In this document: one piece after another, positions 32,121 to 40,775 of the stretch | Layout of the letters: each line of letters opens with the position of its first letter | Position numbering within the stretch: the stretch's first letter is position 1 | Source of the DNA: Symploca sp. SIO1C2 | GTDB taxonomy: Bacteria > Cyanobacteriota > Cyanobacteriia > Cyanobacteriales > Coleofasciculaceae | Assembly (NCBI GenBank): GCA_010672925.1 | Contig: JAAHFP010000002.1 | Coordinates: 102,251-166,250 of the forward strand | Direction of reading: 5' to 3' | DNA length: 64,000 nt | Program-made: the position numbers and the translations under genes | The notes under the pieces: model-generated | Database searches by the model: none | What the model saw: the letters and a program-made list of their open reading frames with translations, nothing else | What the model was told of the DNA's origin: nothing

Positions 32121-33608
32121 ATGGCTGTTAATATCAGACGACCCATTTTAGTTGGAGGAATAGGTCTATCGTTAGGACTGTGGATGTTAGATCTTGTCTA
32201 TGACTCGGTAGCAGAAGTAGGGGAGTGGGGGATCTTAGGAACAATTACGATTGCTACAGCTATCTGGTTGTTTGGCAGGAAAACTTCCCCTAAAATTGAG
32301 TTTTCACCCCTTTCTGAGCCTGTAGATCAAGAGGCAGTTGAACGAGCGATCGCTAAAGTAGAAACAGCAATTAACCAACTAGAAGCTGAGGCCAATGATC
32401 TCGATACTGTTAGCCAATTGCGGCAGCAGGTTGCTCAGCTAACCCCTGAGTTAGAAAGGGAAGAAATACGACTAGTTGTTACCGGTGGCAAAGGCTTGGG
32501 TAAAACTACTCTGCTAAAACTGCTGGCATCTAATTGGGTATCCCAGCAGCAGCAAAGTCTGATTTTTCAGGAAACACCAGCTTTATTTGTCAGTAGTGAT
32601 AGTAAGGTTGAGGCAGAAGAGATTACTCAAGAAATTGCTGTTGCCGATGCTTCTATCCTGGCTACCACTTGGCGATCCGATTTAGCCCTATTTGTCATCG
32701 CTGGGGATTTAACAGATACTGAGTTTCAAACCTTAAAGCAACTGAAGGCAGCTAATCTACGCACGATTTTGGTATTTAACAAACAAGACCAGTACTTACC
32801 CACAGAACGAGCAATAATATTACAACATTTGCAGCAGCGGGTAGCAGGTATTTTACCAGCAGAAGATGTGGTAGGGATTAGTGCTTCTCCCGCACCCGTG
32901 AAAGTGCGCCAGCATCAGCCAGATGCTTCCATCAAAGAATGGTTAGAGCCCCAATCTCCTGCACTGTCACCTCTGGAGGAGCGATTAGGTCAAATTCTCC
33001 ATCAAGAAAGACAACAATTGGTGTGGGCAACTACAATTAGGACAGCAGGGTTACTCCAAGCAGAAGCCAAGACAGCCCTAAATCAACTAAAACGCGATCG
33101 CGCCTTACCGGTAATTGAGCAATATCAGTGGATTGCTGCTGCTGCTGCTTTTGCCAACCCCGTACCCGCACTAGATTTATTGGCAACAGTGGCTGTCAGT
33201 GCTCAATTGGTAACAGAGTTAGGAGATATTTACCAGCAAAAGTTTTCTCTACAGCAAGCTCAAACAGCAGCTAAAACCTTGGGTAGCTTGATGCTTAAGC
33301 TAGGTTTAGTAGAGCTTTCCACCCAAACTATTGGTAGTATTCTCAAAAGCAATACTTTCACCTATGTTGCTGGAGGTGCTGTGCAGGGTGTCAGTGCTGC
33401 CTATCTTACTAGATTGGCTGGTTTAAGTTTGATTGAGTATTTCCAAGAACAGGAAGCAAGTACCCATAAGGCAACTGGACAATCTTTCAATCTGGAGCAT
33501 TTAGGGCAAAAACTGCAACAGGTTTTCCAGCAAAATCAAAGGAAATCATTTTTACAGGGTTTTGTTAAGCAAGCCGTAGGGCGTTTGATACCAGCAGCTT
33601 CTAATTAA
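32121..33608 (+). CDS. DUF697-type membrane GTPase-like protein
   Basis: This is a 495-residue protein. Two N-terminal membrane helices (about 10-25 and 35-50) are followed by a coiled coil (70-110) and a P-loop domain: Walker A TGGKGLGKTT near 121-130 and a G4-like VFNKQDQ near 220. The C-terminal part (about 330-490) with AAAAAFANPVPALDLLATVAVSAQLVTELGDIY is the DUF697/YcjF-like membrane region. It may act in membrane remodelling; substrate unknown. GAGAGAGAG lies before the ATG. Confidence 0.82.
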   Translation: MAVNIRRPILVGGIGLSLGLWMLDLVYDSVAEVGEWGILGTITIATAIWLFGRKTSPKIEFSPLSEPVDQEAVERAIAKVETAINQLEAEANDLDTVSQLRQQVAQLTPELEREEIRLVVTGGKGLGKTTLLKLLASNWVSQQQQSLIFQETPALFVSSDSKVEAEEITQEIAVADASILATTWRSDLALFVIAGDLTDTEFQTLKQLKAANLRTILVFNKQDQYLPTERAIILQHLQQRVAGILPAEDVVGISASPAPVKVRQHQPDASIKEWLEPQSPALSPLEERLGQILHQERQQLVWATTIRTAGLLQAEAKTALNQLKRDRALPVIEQYQWIAAAAAFANPVPALDLLATVAVSAQLVTELGDIYQQKFSLQQAQTAAKTLGSLMLKLGLVELSTQTIGSILKSNTFTYVAGGAVQGVSAAYLTRLAGLSLIEYFQEQEASTHKATGQSFNLEHLGQKLQQVFQQNQRKSFLQGFVKQAVGRLIPAASN

Positions 33609-33734
33609 GTGATTTATTACTTGTTACTTATTACTTGTTACTTGTTACTTATTAAACGCCCCTACATCCCCGGCTCCATTCCTTTACGGACTCAAGCAAG
33701 AGACGGAGGTCGCTCACTACCTGTATTAGTTTTA

Positions 33735-33935
33735 TTACAACTCAAACTGGGGGCTTGAACCAATACCCCATTCTTGCTTCAGAAACTCCTTGTACATGTT
33801 TTCACGCACCATCATTTGCTCATAGAGCTGGATTAGGAAGTCCTGAGCTTGCTCTCGACTCATTTTCTGCACCTGAGTTTCAAAAGAACGAAGACTGAAC
33901 TGCTGTTCCATGGATAGTTCGATGGGTTGAGACAT
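33735..33935 (-). CDS. nblA: Phycobilisome degradation protein NblA
   Basis: This is a 66-residue protein. IELSMEQQFSLRSFETQVQKMSREQAQDFLIQLYEQMMVRENMYKEFLKQEWG is the NblA helix-loop-helix that binds phycobiliprotein alpha subunits and delivers them for Clp-dependent breakdown under nitrogen or sulfur starvation. Length and all hallmark residues are normal. The 640-bp non-coding region upstream probably carries its starvation-controlled promoter; I see no certain NtcA site. Confidence 0.95.
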   Translation of the reverse strand: MSQPIELSMEQQFSLRSFETQVQKMSREQAQDFLIQLYEQMMVRENMYKEFLKQEWGIGSSPQFEL

Positions 33936-34574
33936 AGCTAACTCCTAGATAACTAGATATAGCGAATTGGTTACAGCTGTTGCGCATTTAACTTGCATGT
34001 TGAGGACAGACAGAAGGCGCATATCTGAGAATAGACAAGCAGGATGATTGTCAGTTCATGCAAATTAGATGGGCTTGAGCATAACAGCGAGCGAGTCAAC
34101 TGCTACTCTTCTATATTACAAATCGTGACAAAAGTTTGACAAGATATCCGTTTTATATGTCCCTAGCTCTCCGTAGTTAAGGCTTACGCGATGACGGGTC
34201 TAAGTTTTTATTACGGGTAATTAAGCGGACATGATATAAAGGGAGCTAGGAAAGAAAAACCCTCCCTTGATCATTGGTGGAAAGAAAATTGGTATTATTC
34301 ATTTAGCGGACTGAATTTATTCCTTGACATAATTGAGGCATTTTTATCAAGTCCTCACCAGTTAAACTGCTCGTAATGAACAAATTCTTTAAATAGGCTT
34401 GCTGTATGAGTATGTAAGCTATACCAGATAAGGCATTGAAGCTGTTTTTTGCTAAACTTATCACGGTTATAATCTGGACATCTGATTAAGTTGTTGCTGA
34501 TAGCAATATTATTGCTAAACTTGAAGTTTCTCCGGTGTAAATTGAGGTAATAGCTAGCGGCTAACCTTTAACCC
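33936..34574. other. Long intergenic region upstream of nblA
   Basis: It contains an imperfect inverted repeat (CCCTAGCTCTCC near 34160 and GGGAGCTAGG at 34241-34250) that may delimit a MITE-like unit, and an AGGCTTGCTGTATGAG repeat copy at 34395-34460. It must hold promoters for nblA and the CNB gene. No RNA gene was recognised. Confidence 0.55.
34395..34460 (+). repeat. Interspersed repeat, AGGGCTTGCTG family, copy 3
   Basis: AGGCTTGCTGTATGAGTATG then GTAAGCTATACCAGATAAGGC follows the block order of the copies at 760 and 23042. Confidence 0.5.
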
Positions 34575-35072
34575 ATGTTAACCAGTGTAGAGCGTCTATT
34601 GTTTCTCAGGGCTGTCCCAATTTTCCAGGAATTGCGGGATGACTTCTTGGTACGGTTAGCCTCCGTGATGGAGGAACTATATTATCCAGCTGAGCATACC
34701 ATTTTTACTGAAGGGGAGGAGGGGCGATCGCTTTATATTGTAGTCTCAGGTTTGGTGCGGGTTCATATTGGCGATCGGGAGTTGGCACAACTGAAACACG
34801 GAACCTGTTTTGGGGAGATGTCACTGTTTGATGCAGAACCGAGATCAGCATCAGTAACCACCATAGAAGACTGCGAATGTCTCATGCTTACCCAGCTGCA
34901 ATTATATGATGCGATCGATGAGACGTCAGGAATTGCCGTTAATATTATCCGTCTACTTTCCCGTCGTATTCGGGAATTGAACAATAAGGTGAATGCTTAC
35001 GAGATTAAAAAGCTGACACCAGATTTCAGTGGTGCTGGTAGTTGGGGAAGGGAATTGGGTACTTCTACATAA
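34575..35072 (+). CDS. Cyclic nucleotide-binding domain protein without HTH
   Basis: This is a 165-residue protein with a single cNMP-binding domain (about 15-125): AEHTIFTEGEEGRSLYIVVSGLVRVHIG, then the phosphate-binding cassette GEMSLFDAEPRSASVTT with its Glu and Arg. The Crp-type DNA-binding domain is absent; the tail is a short helix and a Gly/Ser-rich end. It probably senses cAMP or cGMP and acts through a partner protein. It is monocistronic. Confidence 0.88.
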   Translation: MLTSVERLLFLRAVPIFQELRDDFLVRLASVMEELYYPAEHTIFTEGEEGRSLYIVVSGLVRVHIGDRELAQLKHGTCFGEMSLFDAEPRSASVTTIEDCECLMLTQLQLYDAIDETSGIAVNIIRLLSRRIRELNNKVNAYEIKKLTPDFSGAGSWGRELGTST

Positions 35073-35279
35073 AGCATTGTGGAACAGGCTTCCAGCCTGT
35101 ATTCTTCCTGTATTCTCAATTTAACGGTTTAAGTAACCCTATCAGCTTATACTTGCGAGCATGAGTTTTCATCAGAGGATAACAATTAGCTATTAGCCTT
35201 CAGCCTTTAGCATTCAACCAAAAAGCTGACAGCCGACAGCTGATAGCTAAGTAGTCAAGCATTGCCGTAAAATCAGGGA

Positions 35280-37718
35280 ATGCTCTATCAACCACCACGC
35301 CCCAAAATTCCCGATTGTAGTTGGCAGCGTCCCCTTGGACTTGGCTGGGATCAACCCTACACTGTTAGTGATGTCAGTAACCTTGATGATGGCCCCTGGC
35401 AAGGAATGCCTTTAGGGGGTTTGGGAGCCGGTTGCATTAGTCGCGACCCCCGGGGAGATTTTAATCTCTGGCATCTTGATGGGGGACAGCATATCTTTCG
35501 TAGTCTTCCAGCTTGTCAGTTTAGTATCTTTGAGCAGTCAGAAAATGCTCCTGCCCAAGCTTACGCCCTTTGTACTGAACCACCGGAAGATGGTACTCTC
35601 AGTGCTTGGCAGTGGTATCCTGCGGTTCGGAGTGGGACAGAAGCAGCACCAATTCCCACAGGAAGTTACTATGCTCTGTATCCTCGCAGTTGGTTTACCT
35701 ATCAACAAGTTTTTCAAACAGAACTGACTTGTGAGCAGTTTTCCCCTATTTGGGCGGGATCTTATCAAGAAACTAGTTACCCAGTCGCTACTTTTGAGTG
35801 GACAGCCCACAACCCTACGGATGCTCCAATTACCCTCAGTATTATGCTCACTTGGCAAAATATGGTGGGTTGGTTTACTAATGCGATTAAGGAGCCACAG
35901 GTGGGGGATGATGGTAGTCCCGTTGATGAGTATCAACCCCGGTGGGGAGATAGCACCGGTAATTATAATCAGTGGATTGTCGATAGCTATCGGGTAGGTT
36001 GTTTACTAGACCGAGTGCGACTCCATGACCAGATTCAGGAAGGAGAAGGACAACTGTGCTTTGCTACAGTTACTAATCCGACTATGGATGTGTTTTACCA
36101 TTGTCGCTGGAACCCGGTGGGTAGTGGTGCTGATATCTGGGATACCTTTGCCGCTGATGGTAGTCTAGATGATACTCAAGATGAGACCCCAGCAGCCCCG
36201 GTCGAACAAATTGCTGCTGCGATCGCAATTCGTTTTACAATTCGTCCAGGTAGAACTCGTAAAATTCCCTTTATTTTAGCTTGGGACTTTCCCATTACTG
36301 AATTTGGTCAAGATATTACCTATTATCGACGTTATACTGATTTTTTTGGCCGTACCGGTAGTAATACTTGGTCGATGGTGAGAACTGCTCTCAAGCATAG
36401 CCAATTGTGGCAAGAACGGATTAATGATTGGCAGGAGCCTATTATCCATCGGGAGGATTTACCTAATTGGTTTAAGATGGCTCTGTTTAATGAGTTGTAC
36501 CTGCTTACTAGTGGTGGTAGCCTGTGGACAGCGGCAGATGAACAGAATCCGGTAGGTCAATTTGCTGTACTGGAAAGTTGGGATTGCCCTTGGTACGAAA
36601 GTCTGGATGCGCGGCGGTATGGTTCCTTTGCCCTAGCTATGCTTTGGCCTAAACTGGATAAGGCGGTGTTAGAAGCTTTTGCACGAGCTATTCCCACTGG
36701 GGAGGATACACCCCGTACTATTAGTAATGATTCGATAACAGCTATTCGTAAAGTCCCAGGAGCAACACCTCACGACCTTGGTTCCCCTAATGAGCATCCT
36801 TGGGAACGTACTAATTACAGCAATTACCAAGACTGGAACCAGCGGCAGGATTTACCGAGTCATTTTGTCCTGCAAGTTTATCGGGATTTTGTCTTAACTG
36901 GTAGTAATGATACCGATTTTTTGTGGGAATGTTGGTCAGCAGTGGTTGAGACATTAACTTATCTCAAGACTTTTGATCTAGATGGTGATGGTATTCCTGA
37001 ACATTTTGGAGTACAAGAGCAGACTTATCGTGACTACCAATTGCAGGGGATTAGTGCCTACTGTGGTGGCTTATGGTTGGCAGCTTTAGAAGCAGCGATC
37101 GCGATCGGGGAAGTTCTCTTGAACAATTATCCACCAATATCCCCCCTGCTGTCAGCACCTGAACCAGAATCGATTCAAGAAGCCATTGAATTATATCGCC
37201 AATGGTTAGCTCAAGCTAAACCCCTCTATCAAGCAACCCTGTGGAATGGTCAATACTATAAATTAGATAGTGAGAGTGGCTCAGAAGTGATTTTGGCAGA
37301 CCAGTTGTGTGGTCAATTTTATGCCCAGTTATTGAAATTACCTGATATTGTACCAGCAGACTGTGCTCAATCTGCCCTTAAAACTGTTTACGATATCTGC
37401 TTTTTAAAGTTCTACAATGCTCAGCTGGGAGCAGTAAATGCTATCAGAGATAATGAGATATTAGAAGAGACTGATAGTAGTCATCCTTTGGCAGTATCTA
37501 CTGGTATGAACTTTGGGTTGGCAGCATTCTTAATTCAGCTAGGGATGAAGGAGGAAGCTTGGCAACTAACGGAGGCAATTGTTAGGCAAGTTTATGAGCA
37601 GGGACTGCAATTTAGAACCCCGGAAGCTATTACTACAGTTGGGACTTTTCGTTCTAGTTACCACTTAGGAGCTATGGGAATTTGGGCAATTTATCAATGG
37701 ATAATGGATAATGGATAA
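35280..37718 (+). CDS. GH116 family glycosidase (glucosylceramidase-like)
   Basis: This is an 812-residue cytoplasmic protein. The N-terminal beta domain has GMPLGGLGAGCISRDPRGDFNLWHL, and the C-terminal (alpha/alpha)6 barrel has FNELYLLTSGGSLW, AVLESWDCPWYESLDARRYGSFALAMLWPKL and DLDGDGIPEHFG. These are features of GH116 (human GBA2 relatives and bacterial beta-glucosidases). The Glu of FNELYLL and the Asp of DGDGIPE fit the expected catalytic pair. The substrate is likely a beta-glucoside or glycolipid. The last codons lie in an ATGGATAATGG simple repeat. Confidence 0.9.
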   Translation: MLYQPPRPKIPDCSWQRPLGLGWDQPYTVSDVSNLDDGPWQGMPLGGLGAGCISRDPRGDFNLWHLDGGQHIFRSLPACQFSIFEQSENAPAQAYALCTEPPEDGTLSAWQWYPAVRSGTEAAPIPTGSYYALYPRSWFTYQQVFQTELTCEQFSPIWAGSYQETSYPVATFEWTAHNPTDAPITLSIMLTWQNMVGWFTNAIKEPQVGDDGSPVDEYQPRWGDSTGNYNQWIVDSYRVGCLLDRVRLHDQIQEGEGQLCFATVTNPTMDVFYHCRWNPVGSGADIWDTFAADGSLDDTQDETPAAPVEQIAAAIAIRFTIRPGRTRKIPFILAWDFPITEFGQDITYYRRYTDFFGRTGSNTWSMVRTALKHSQLWQERINDWQEPIIHREDLPNWFKMALFNELYLLTSGGSLWTAADEQNPVGQFAVLESWDCPWYESLDARRYGSFALAMLWPKLDKAVLEAFARAIPTGEDTPRTISNDSITAIRKVPGATPHDLGSPNEHPWERTNYSNYQDWNQRQDLPSHFVLQVYRDFVLTGSNDTDFLWECWSAVVETLTYLKTFDLDGDGIPEHFGVQEQTYRDYQLQGISAYCGGLWLAALEAAIAIGEVLLNNYPPISPLLSAPEPESIQEAIELYRQWLAQAKPLYQATLWNGQYYKLDSESGSEVILADQLCGQFYAQLLKLPDIVPADCAQSALKTVYDICFLKFYNAQLGAVNAIRDNEILEETDSSHPLAVSTGMNFGLAAFLIQLGMKEEAWQLTEAIVRQVYEQGLQFRTPEAITTVGTFRSSYHLGAMGIWAIYQWIMDNG

Positions 37719-37766
37719 TGGATAATCAAATTTATGACATACCGATAATTCAAGAAAATCAATCTG

Positions 37767-38180
37767 ATGGCAAGAGATCTATTCCATAAAACCGTTAAAA
37801 ATGGATTAATTAAAGAGGGCTGGCAGATTACTGATGATCCGTTTTTTGTTAAAGTAGGAGGGGTAGAATTTTTTATTGATATTGGAGCAGAAAAACTTAT
37901 TGCTGCCGAAAAAGATGATGAACGAATCGCAGTTGAAATCAAAAGCTTTATTAATCCATCCTCAATTAGTGACTTTCACCTTGCGATCGGACAATTCATC
38001 AACTATCGAGTTGCCCTCAAAATTAAAGACCCAAGCCGTAAGCTATTTCTTGCCATACCCGATACGATTTACCGAACCTTGTTCCAAAAAGAGCTTCCCA
38101 AAATAGTGATTCAAGAATATCAGTTAAATTTGATAGTTTATGACATTGAGACAGAGGAGATTGTCTTATGGCAAACCTAG
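37767..38180 (+). CDS. xisH: XisH family protein
   Basis: This is a 137-residue protein. MARDLFHKTVKNGLIKEGWQITDDPFF and IGAEKLIAAEKDDERIAVEIKSF are characteristic of XisH, first named as a control factor for fdxN element excision in heterocyst-forming cyanobacteria. The E-x-K pattern in AVEIKSF suggests a PD-(D/E)xK nuclease-like fold. It overlaps xisI by 13 nt. No fdxN element is seen here, so the ancestral role is probably more general. Confidence 0.93.
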   Translation: MARDLFHKTVKNGLIKEGWQITDDPFFVKVGGVEFFIDIGAEKLIAAEKDDERIAVEIKSFINPSSISDFHLAIGQFINYRVALKIKDPSRKLFLAIPDTIYRTLFQKELPKIVIQEYQLNLIVYDIETEEIVLWQT

Positions 38181-38512
38181 ACAACATTAATTTATATCGG
38201 GCTTCAATCCGACAACTTCTTGAACAATACGCAAGTTATAAACCTTCTCACGGTAATATTGAAATTCAAACTATTTTTGACACAGAACATGATCATTATC
38301 AAGTTTTCGCAGTTGGCTGGGATCAAAAAGAACGAGTCTATGGCTGTTCAATTCACCTAGATATCAAAGACAGAAAAATTTGGATTCAGGTAAACAATAC
38401 AGAATGGGACATTGGTCAAGCCTTAATTGAACTCAATGTTCCCAAAGAAGATATTGTAATTGGGTTTCAACCACCCTATTTGCGTCAATATTCAGGATAT
38501 GCCGTTGTGTAG
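38168..38512 (+). CDS. xisI: XisI family protein
   Basis: This is a 114-residue protein. YRASIRQLLEQYASYKPSHGNIEIQTIFDTEHDHYQVFAVGWDQKERVYGCSIHLDIK and NNTEWDIGQALIELNVPKEDIVIGFQPPYLRQYSGYAV are the complete XisI signature. It is always found with XisH and overlaps it here by 13 nt, implying translational coupling. It may be an antitoxin-like partner of the nuclease-like XisH; this is inference. Confidence 0.93.
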   Translation: MANLDNINLYRASIRQLLEQYASYKPSHGNIEIQTIFDTEHDHYQVFAVGWDQKERVYGCSIHLDIKDRKIWIQVNNTEWDIGQALIELNVPKEDIVIGFQPPYLRQYSGYAVV

Positions 38513-38575
38513 CCAATCAAGCAGTATTAGGAGCCCGAATTTTTGCAAAAGTCCGGGTTATGGAGGTTCGGAAGA

Positions 38576-39769
38576 CTACGCCAATTTTTGGCTTTCTTCT
38601 TCTCCTACTTCCTCCCCATCAGAACTTTTCCCAGTTTTGATCAAAAAAGCTACTAACCATGGCGCTATTACAATAATCATTAACATGCGGCACATTTGCA
38701 TGGCTAGGACTAATCCCGCATCACCCCCTAGCTGCATTACGGTGGCAATCATGGCCTCAATTCCCCCAGGAGTAAATCCTAAAACAGCGGTGTTGGTGTC
38801 AACTTGGGTGACTACGTGGAACTCATAGCCAACTCCTAAACAAAGAAGGATTAATACCAGCACCAAACCCACCTCGATTAAGACTGCCTTCAAGAGTTTT
38901 TGAGCAGCTTGCCGATTAAACTTAAGACCAATCGAAACTCCCACGAATAGCAGTCCAATAGCAAATAGCCACTGTGGTACTTGTAGTTGATATGGTAACT
39001 CCCAAAATGCCACTAAGGTTACCAGCATTGGCCCCAACAGTCCAGATGCAGGCAACCGCAGTCGATTTCCTCCCCAAATCCCTAGACCACAGCACCCAGC
39101 TAGTACCAAAAGATTGAAAAACATGGGCATGGGTAGGTGATTATTGATGGCAATGCTAGTTGTCGCTTGGGTAACTGGATGTGCTGGCAAGATAAAACCT
39201 GCTAAACTCGGTATAACCAAAACCACTAACAATACTCGGAGATACTGAAGCACTGCAACCGCGATCGCATCTGCTCCCATTTCATCACCGATAGCTACAA
39301 TAGTAGAAGCTGCACCCGGTATAAAGGCTAGCAAACCAGTGACGCGATCAATGCCAGCCAAACGGGATAATAGGTAACCGTGGAATAAACTCAGACAACC
39401 CGTGAGTAAAACACATAGCAGTATCGGAATTGCATAGTTAAGTGCCATGCTAAGGGTCTCCGGAGAGAAGCGGACTGCTGTAGCAAGTCCAATGGTTGCT
39501 TTCCCAAGGGTCATAAATACAGGAGGCAGAGGTTGGGGGTTACCTTGGATAGTTGCATAAACTATACCGATGATCATCGGGCCTAGTAGCCAACCTACAG
39601 GAATATTCAGCCAATCGAAGAGTAAGCCTGCCAAGATAGCAAGGACTAGCTGTTGGGTAATTTGTTGTATCTTTGGTAAACTTGCTACAGTTTTCTGCTT
39701 CCATTGAGTTAGTTGCTCTCGATAGCCTTCACCTTGAGATTTCGTCGCCGGGAGAATTTTCCAAACCAC
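38576..39769 (-). CDS. AbrB-type membrane permease (PF05145)
   Basis: This is a 397-residue membrane protein with about ten helices and an internal duplication: the GLLFDWLNIPVGWLLGPMIIGI block and the RLPASGLLGPMLVTLV block are the paired AbrB motifs. The family is often annotated as regulator of aidB expression or ammonia monooxygenase, but the fold looks like a transporter. FIPGAASTIVAIGDEMGADA and FTPGGIEAMIATVMQLGGDAG are the conserved loops. Function unknown. Confidence 0.88.
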   Translation of the reverse strand: MVWKILPATKSQGEGYREQLTQWKQKTVASLPKIQQITQQLVLAILAGLLFDWLNIPVGWLLGPMIIGIVYATIQGNPQPLPPVFMTLGKATIGLATAVRFSPETLSMALNYAIPILLCVLLTGCLSLFHGYLLSRLAGIDRVTGLLAFIPGAASTIVAIGDEMGADAIAVAVLQYLRVLLVVLVIPSLAGFILPAHPVTQATTSIAINNHLPMPMFFNLLVLAGCCGLGIWGGNRLRLPASGLLGPMLVTLVAFWELPYQLQVPQWLFAIGLLFVGVSIGLKFNRQAAQKLLKAVLIEVGLVLVLILLCLGVGYEFHVVTQVDTNTAVLGFTPGGIEAMIATVMQLGGDAGLVLAMQMCRMLMIIVIAPWLVAFLIKTGKSSDGEEVGEEESQKLA

Positions 39770-40163
39770 AGAATTTTGAGAAAATTTAATCTAGTTTGCT
39801 TAGTCTGCTCTCATTCTAAGGGAGGAGACAGGGTGATGGGGTCTACTCACAAGGGTAGGTTTTTAATATTTCGGGCTTGCTGAATAAGTCAGACAAGGGG
39901 GACAAGGGAGACAAGGGGGACAAGGGAGACAAGGAGGACAAGGGGGATAATAGTTGTAAAGAGCGCAATATGTTCATCACTTGTGCAAGGAAAATAAGCC
40001 TATCGATACAAAAAACTTGCACTTATTGAGCAACAAAATGCTTAAAAGCTATGCCATACAAGGCTTACACATTTATACAGCAAGCCCTATTTCGCTCAAG
40101 AAGAGACAAGGGAGGAAAGTAGACAAGTAGACAAGGTGGAGTGTGGAGTAGGATTGACTATAT
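39770..40163. other. Intergenic region with two repeat families
   Basis: It contains the start of an interspersed repeat (CGGGCTTGCTGAATAAG at 39870), then GACAAGGGGGACAAGGGAG simple repeats (39891-39950), then an inverted AGGGCTTGCTG-family copy (40009-40092). No gene is seen. Confidence 0.65.
40009..40092 (-). repeat. Interspersed repeat, AGGGCTTGCTG family, copy 4 (inverted)
   Basis: Read on the minus strand it starts AGGGCTTGCTGTATAAATG, continues GTAAGCCTTGTATGGCAT and ends at a TAAGTGCAAG block, the same order as copy 1. Confidence 0.6.
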
Positions 40164-40688
40164 ATGAAAACACTTAAAGTCATTGGTAACTCCTTTATCT
40201 ACGCAGTAGCAGAAGAAGCGGGACTGGAGAAAGTGTGGTGTGTTATTGCCGATGACAGTGAGGAGACTGCCGAAGTTACCCAAATCCTGGCAGGGGAAAG
40301 ACTACCCAAGTTAAATCTTTCCACAGCATCTAGAGATGACATCAAATCGGCTTTGCAATTCCTTGTCGAAAAACCTGGTAGTTCATTGAAAGGGATTAAG
40401 CTTGCTGTTGCTACAGAGAAAATTGAGGAAGCCCCTCGTAAATATTGGAAAAATTTAGAACCAATCACCAAACTCAAGTGTGGTATTACCAAAGGTAAAA
40501 AGCTGGATACTCTCAAGGAGATTTTCTATCTCACTCCTGAACCAATACCAGATGTGATCACTGATCCTGAGTTACTGGATACTTTTACGGTAGGTGAATT
40601 ACGGAAAATGGCAACTAAACGTGGTATGTCAGGGACATCTAAAATGAAGAAAGCAGACTTGGTTGCAGTTTTGAGTAAGTCGGCATAA
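40164..40688 (+). CDS. Protein with C-terminal SAP/Rho-N-like domain
   Basis: This is a 174-residue protein. Residues 138-170 (DTFTVGELRKMATKRGMSGTSKMKKADLVAVL) match the Rho N-terminal/SAP-like helix-turn-helix fold that binds nucleic acid. The N-terminal 130 residues are not recognised; IDDSEETAEVTQILAGERLP-like acidic parts suggest a protein-binding domain. There is no signal peptide. It is monocistronic, with repeat clusters on both sides. Confidence 0.75.
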   Translation: MKTLKVIGNSFIYAVAEEAGLEKVWCVIADDSEETAEVTQILAGERLPKLNLSTASRDDIKSALQFLVEKPGSSLKGIKLAVATEKIEEAPRKYWKNLEPITKLKCGITKGKKLDTLKEIFYLTPEPIPDVITDPELLDTFTVGELRKMATKRGMSGTSKMKKADLVAVLSKSA

Positions 40689-40696
40689 TGAGAATT

Positions 40697-40750
40697 AGGT
40701 GATTTCTAGGACAAAATGTACCTATCGTAGGGTGTGTTAACGCAGCGGAC
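40697..40750 (+). repeat. Interspersed repeat, TCGTAGGGTGTGTTAGCG family, copy 2 (truncated)
   Basis: GGTGATTTCTAGGACAAAATG then CCTATCGTAGGGTGTGTTAACGCAGCGG matches the first third of the copy at 49980-50040, then stops. It directly follows the SAP-domain gene. Confidence 0.55.
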
Positions 40751-40775
40751 AACAAGATAATCTGATCGTTCTCCC

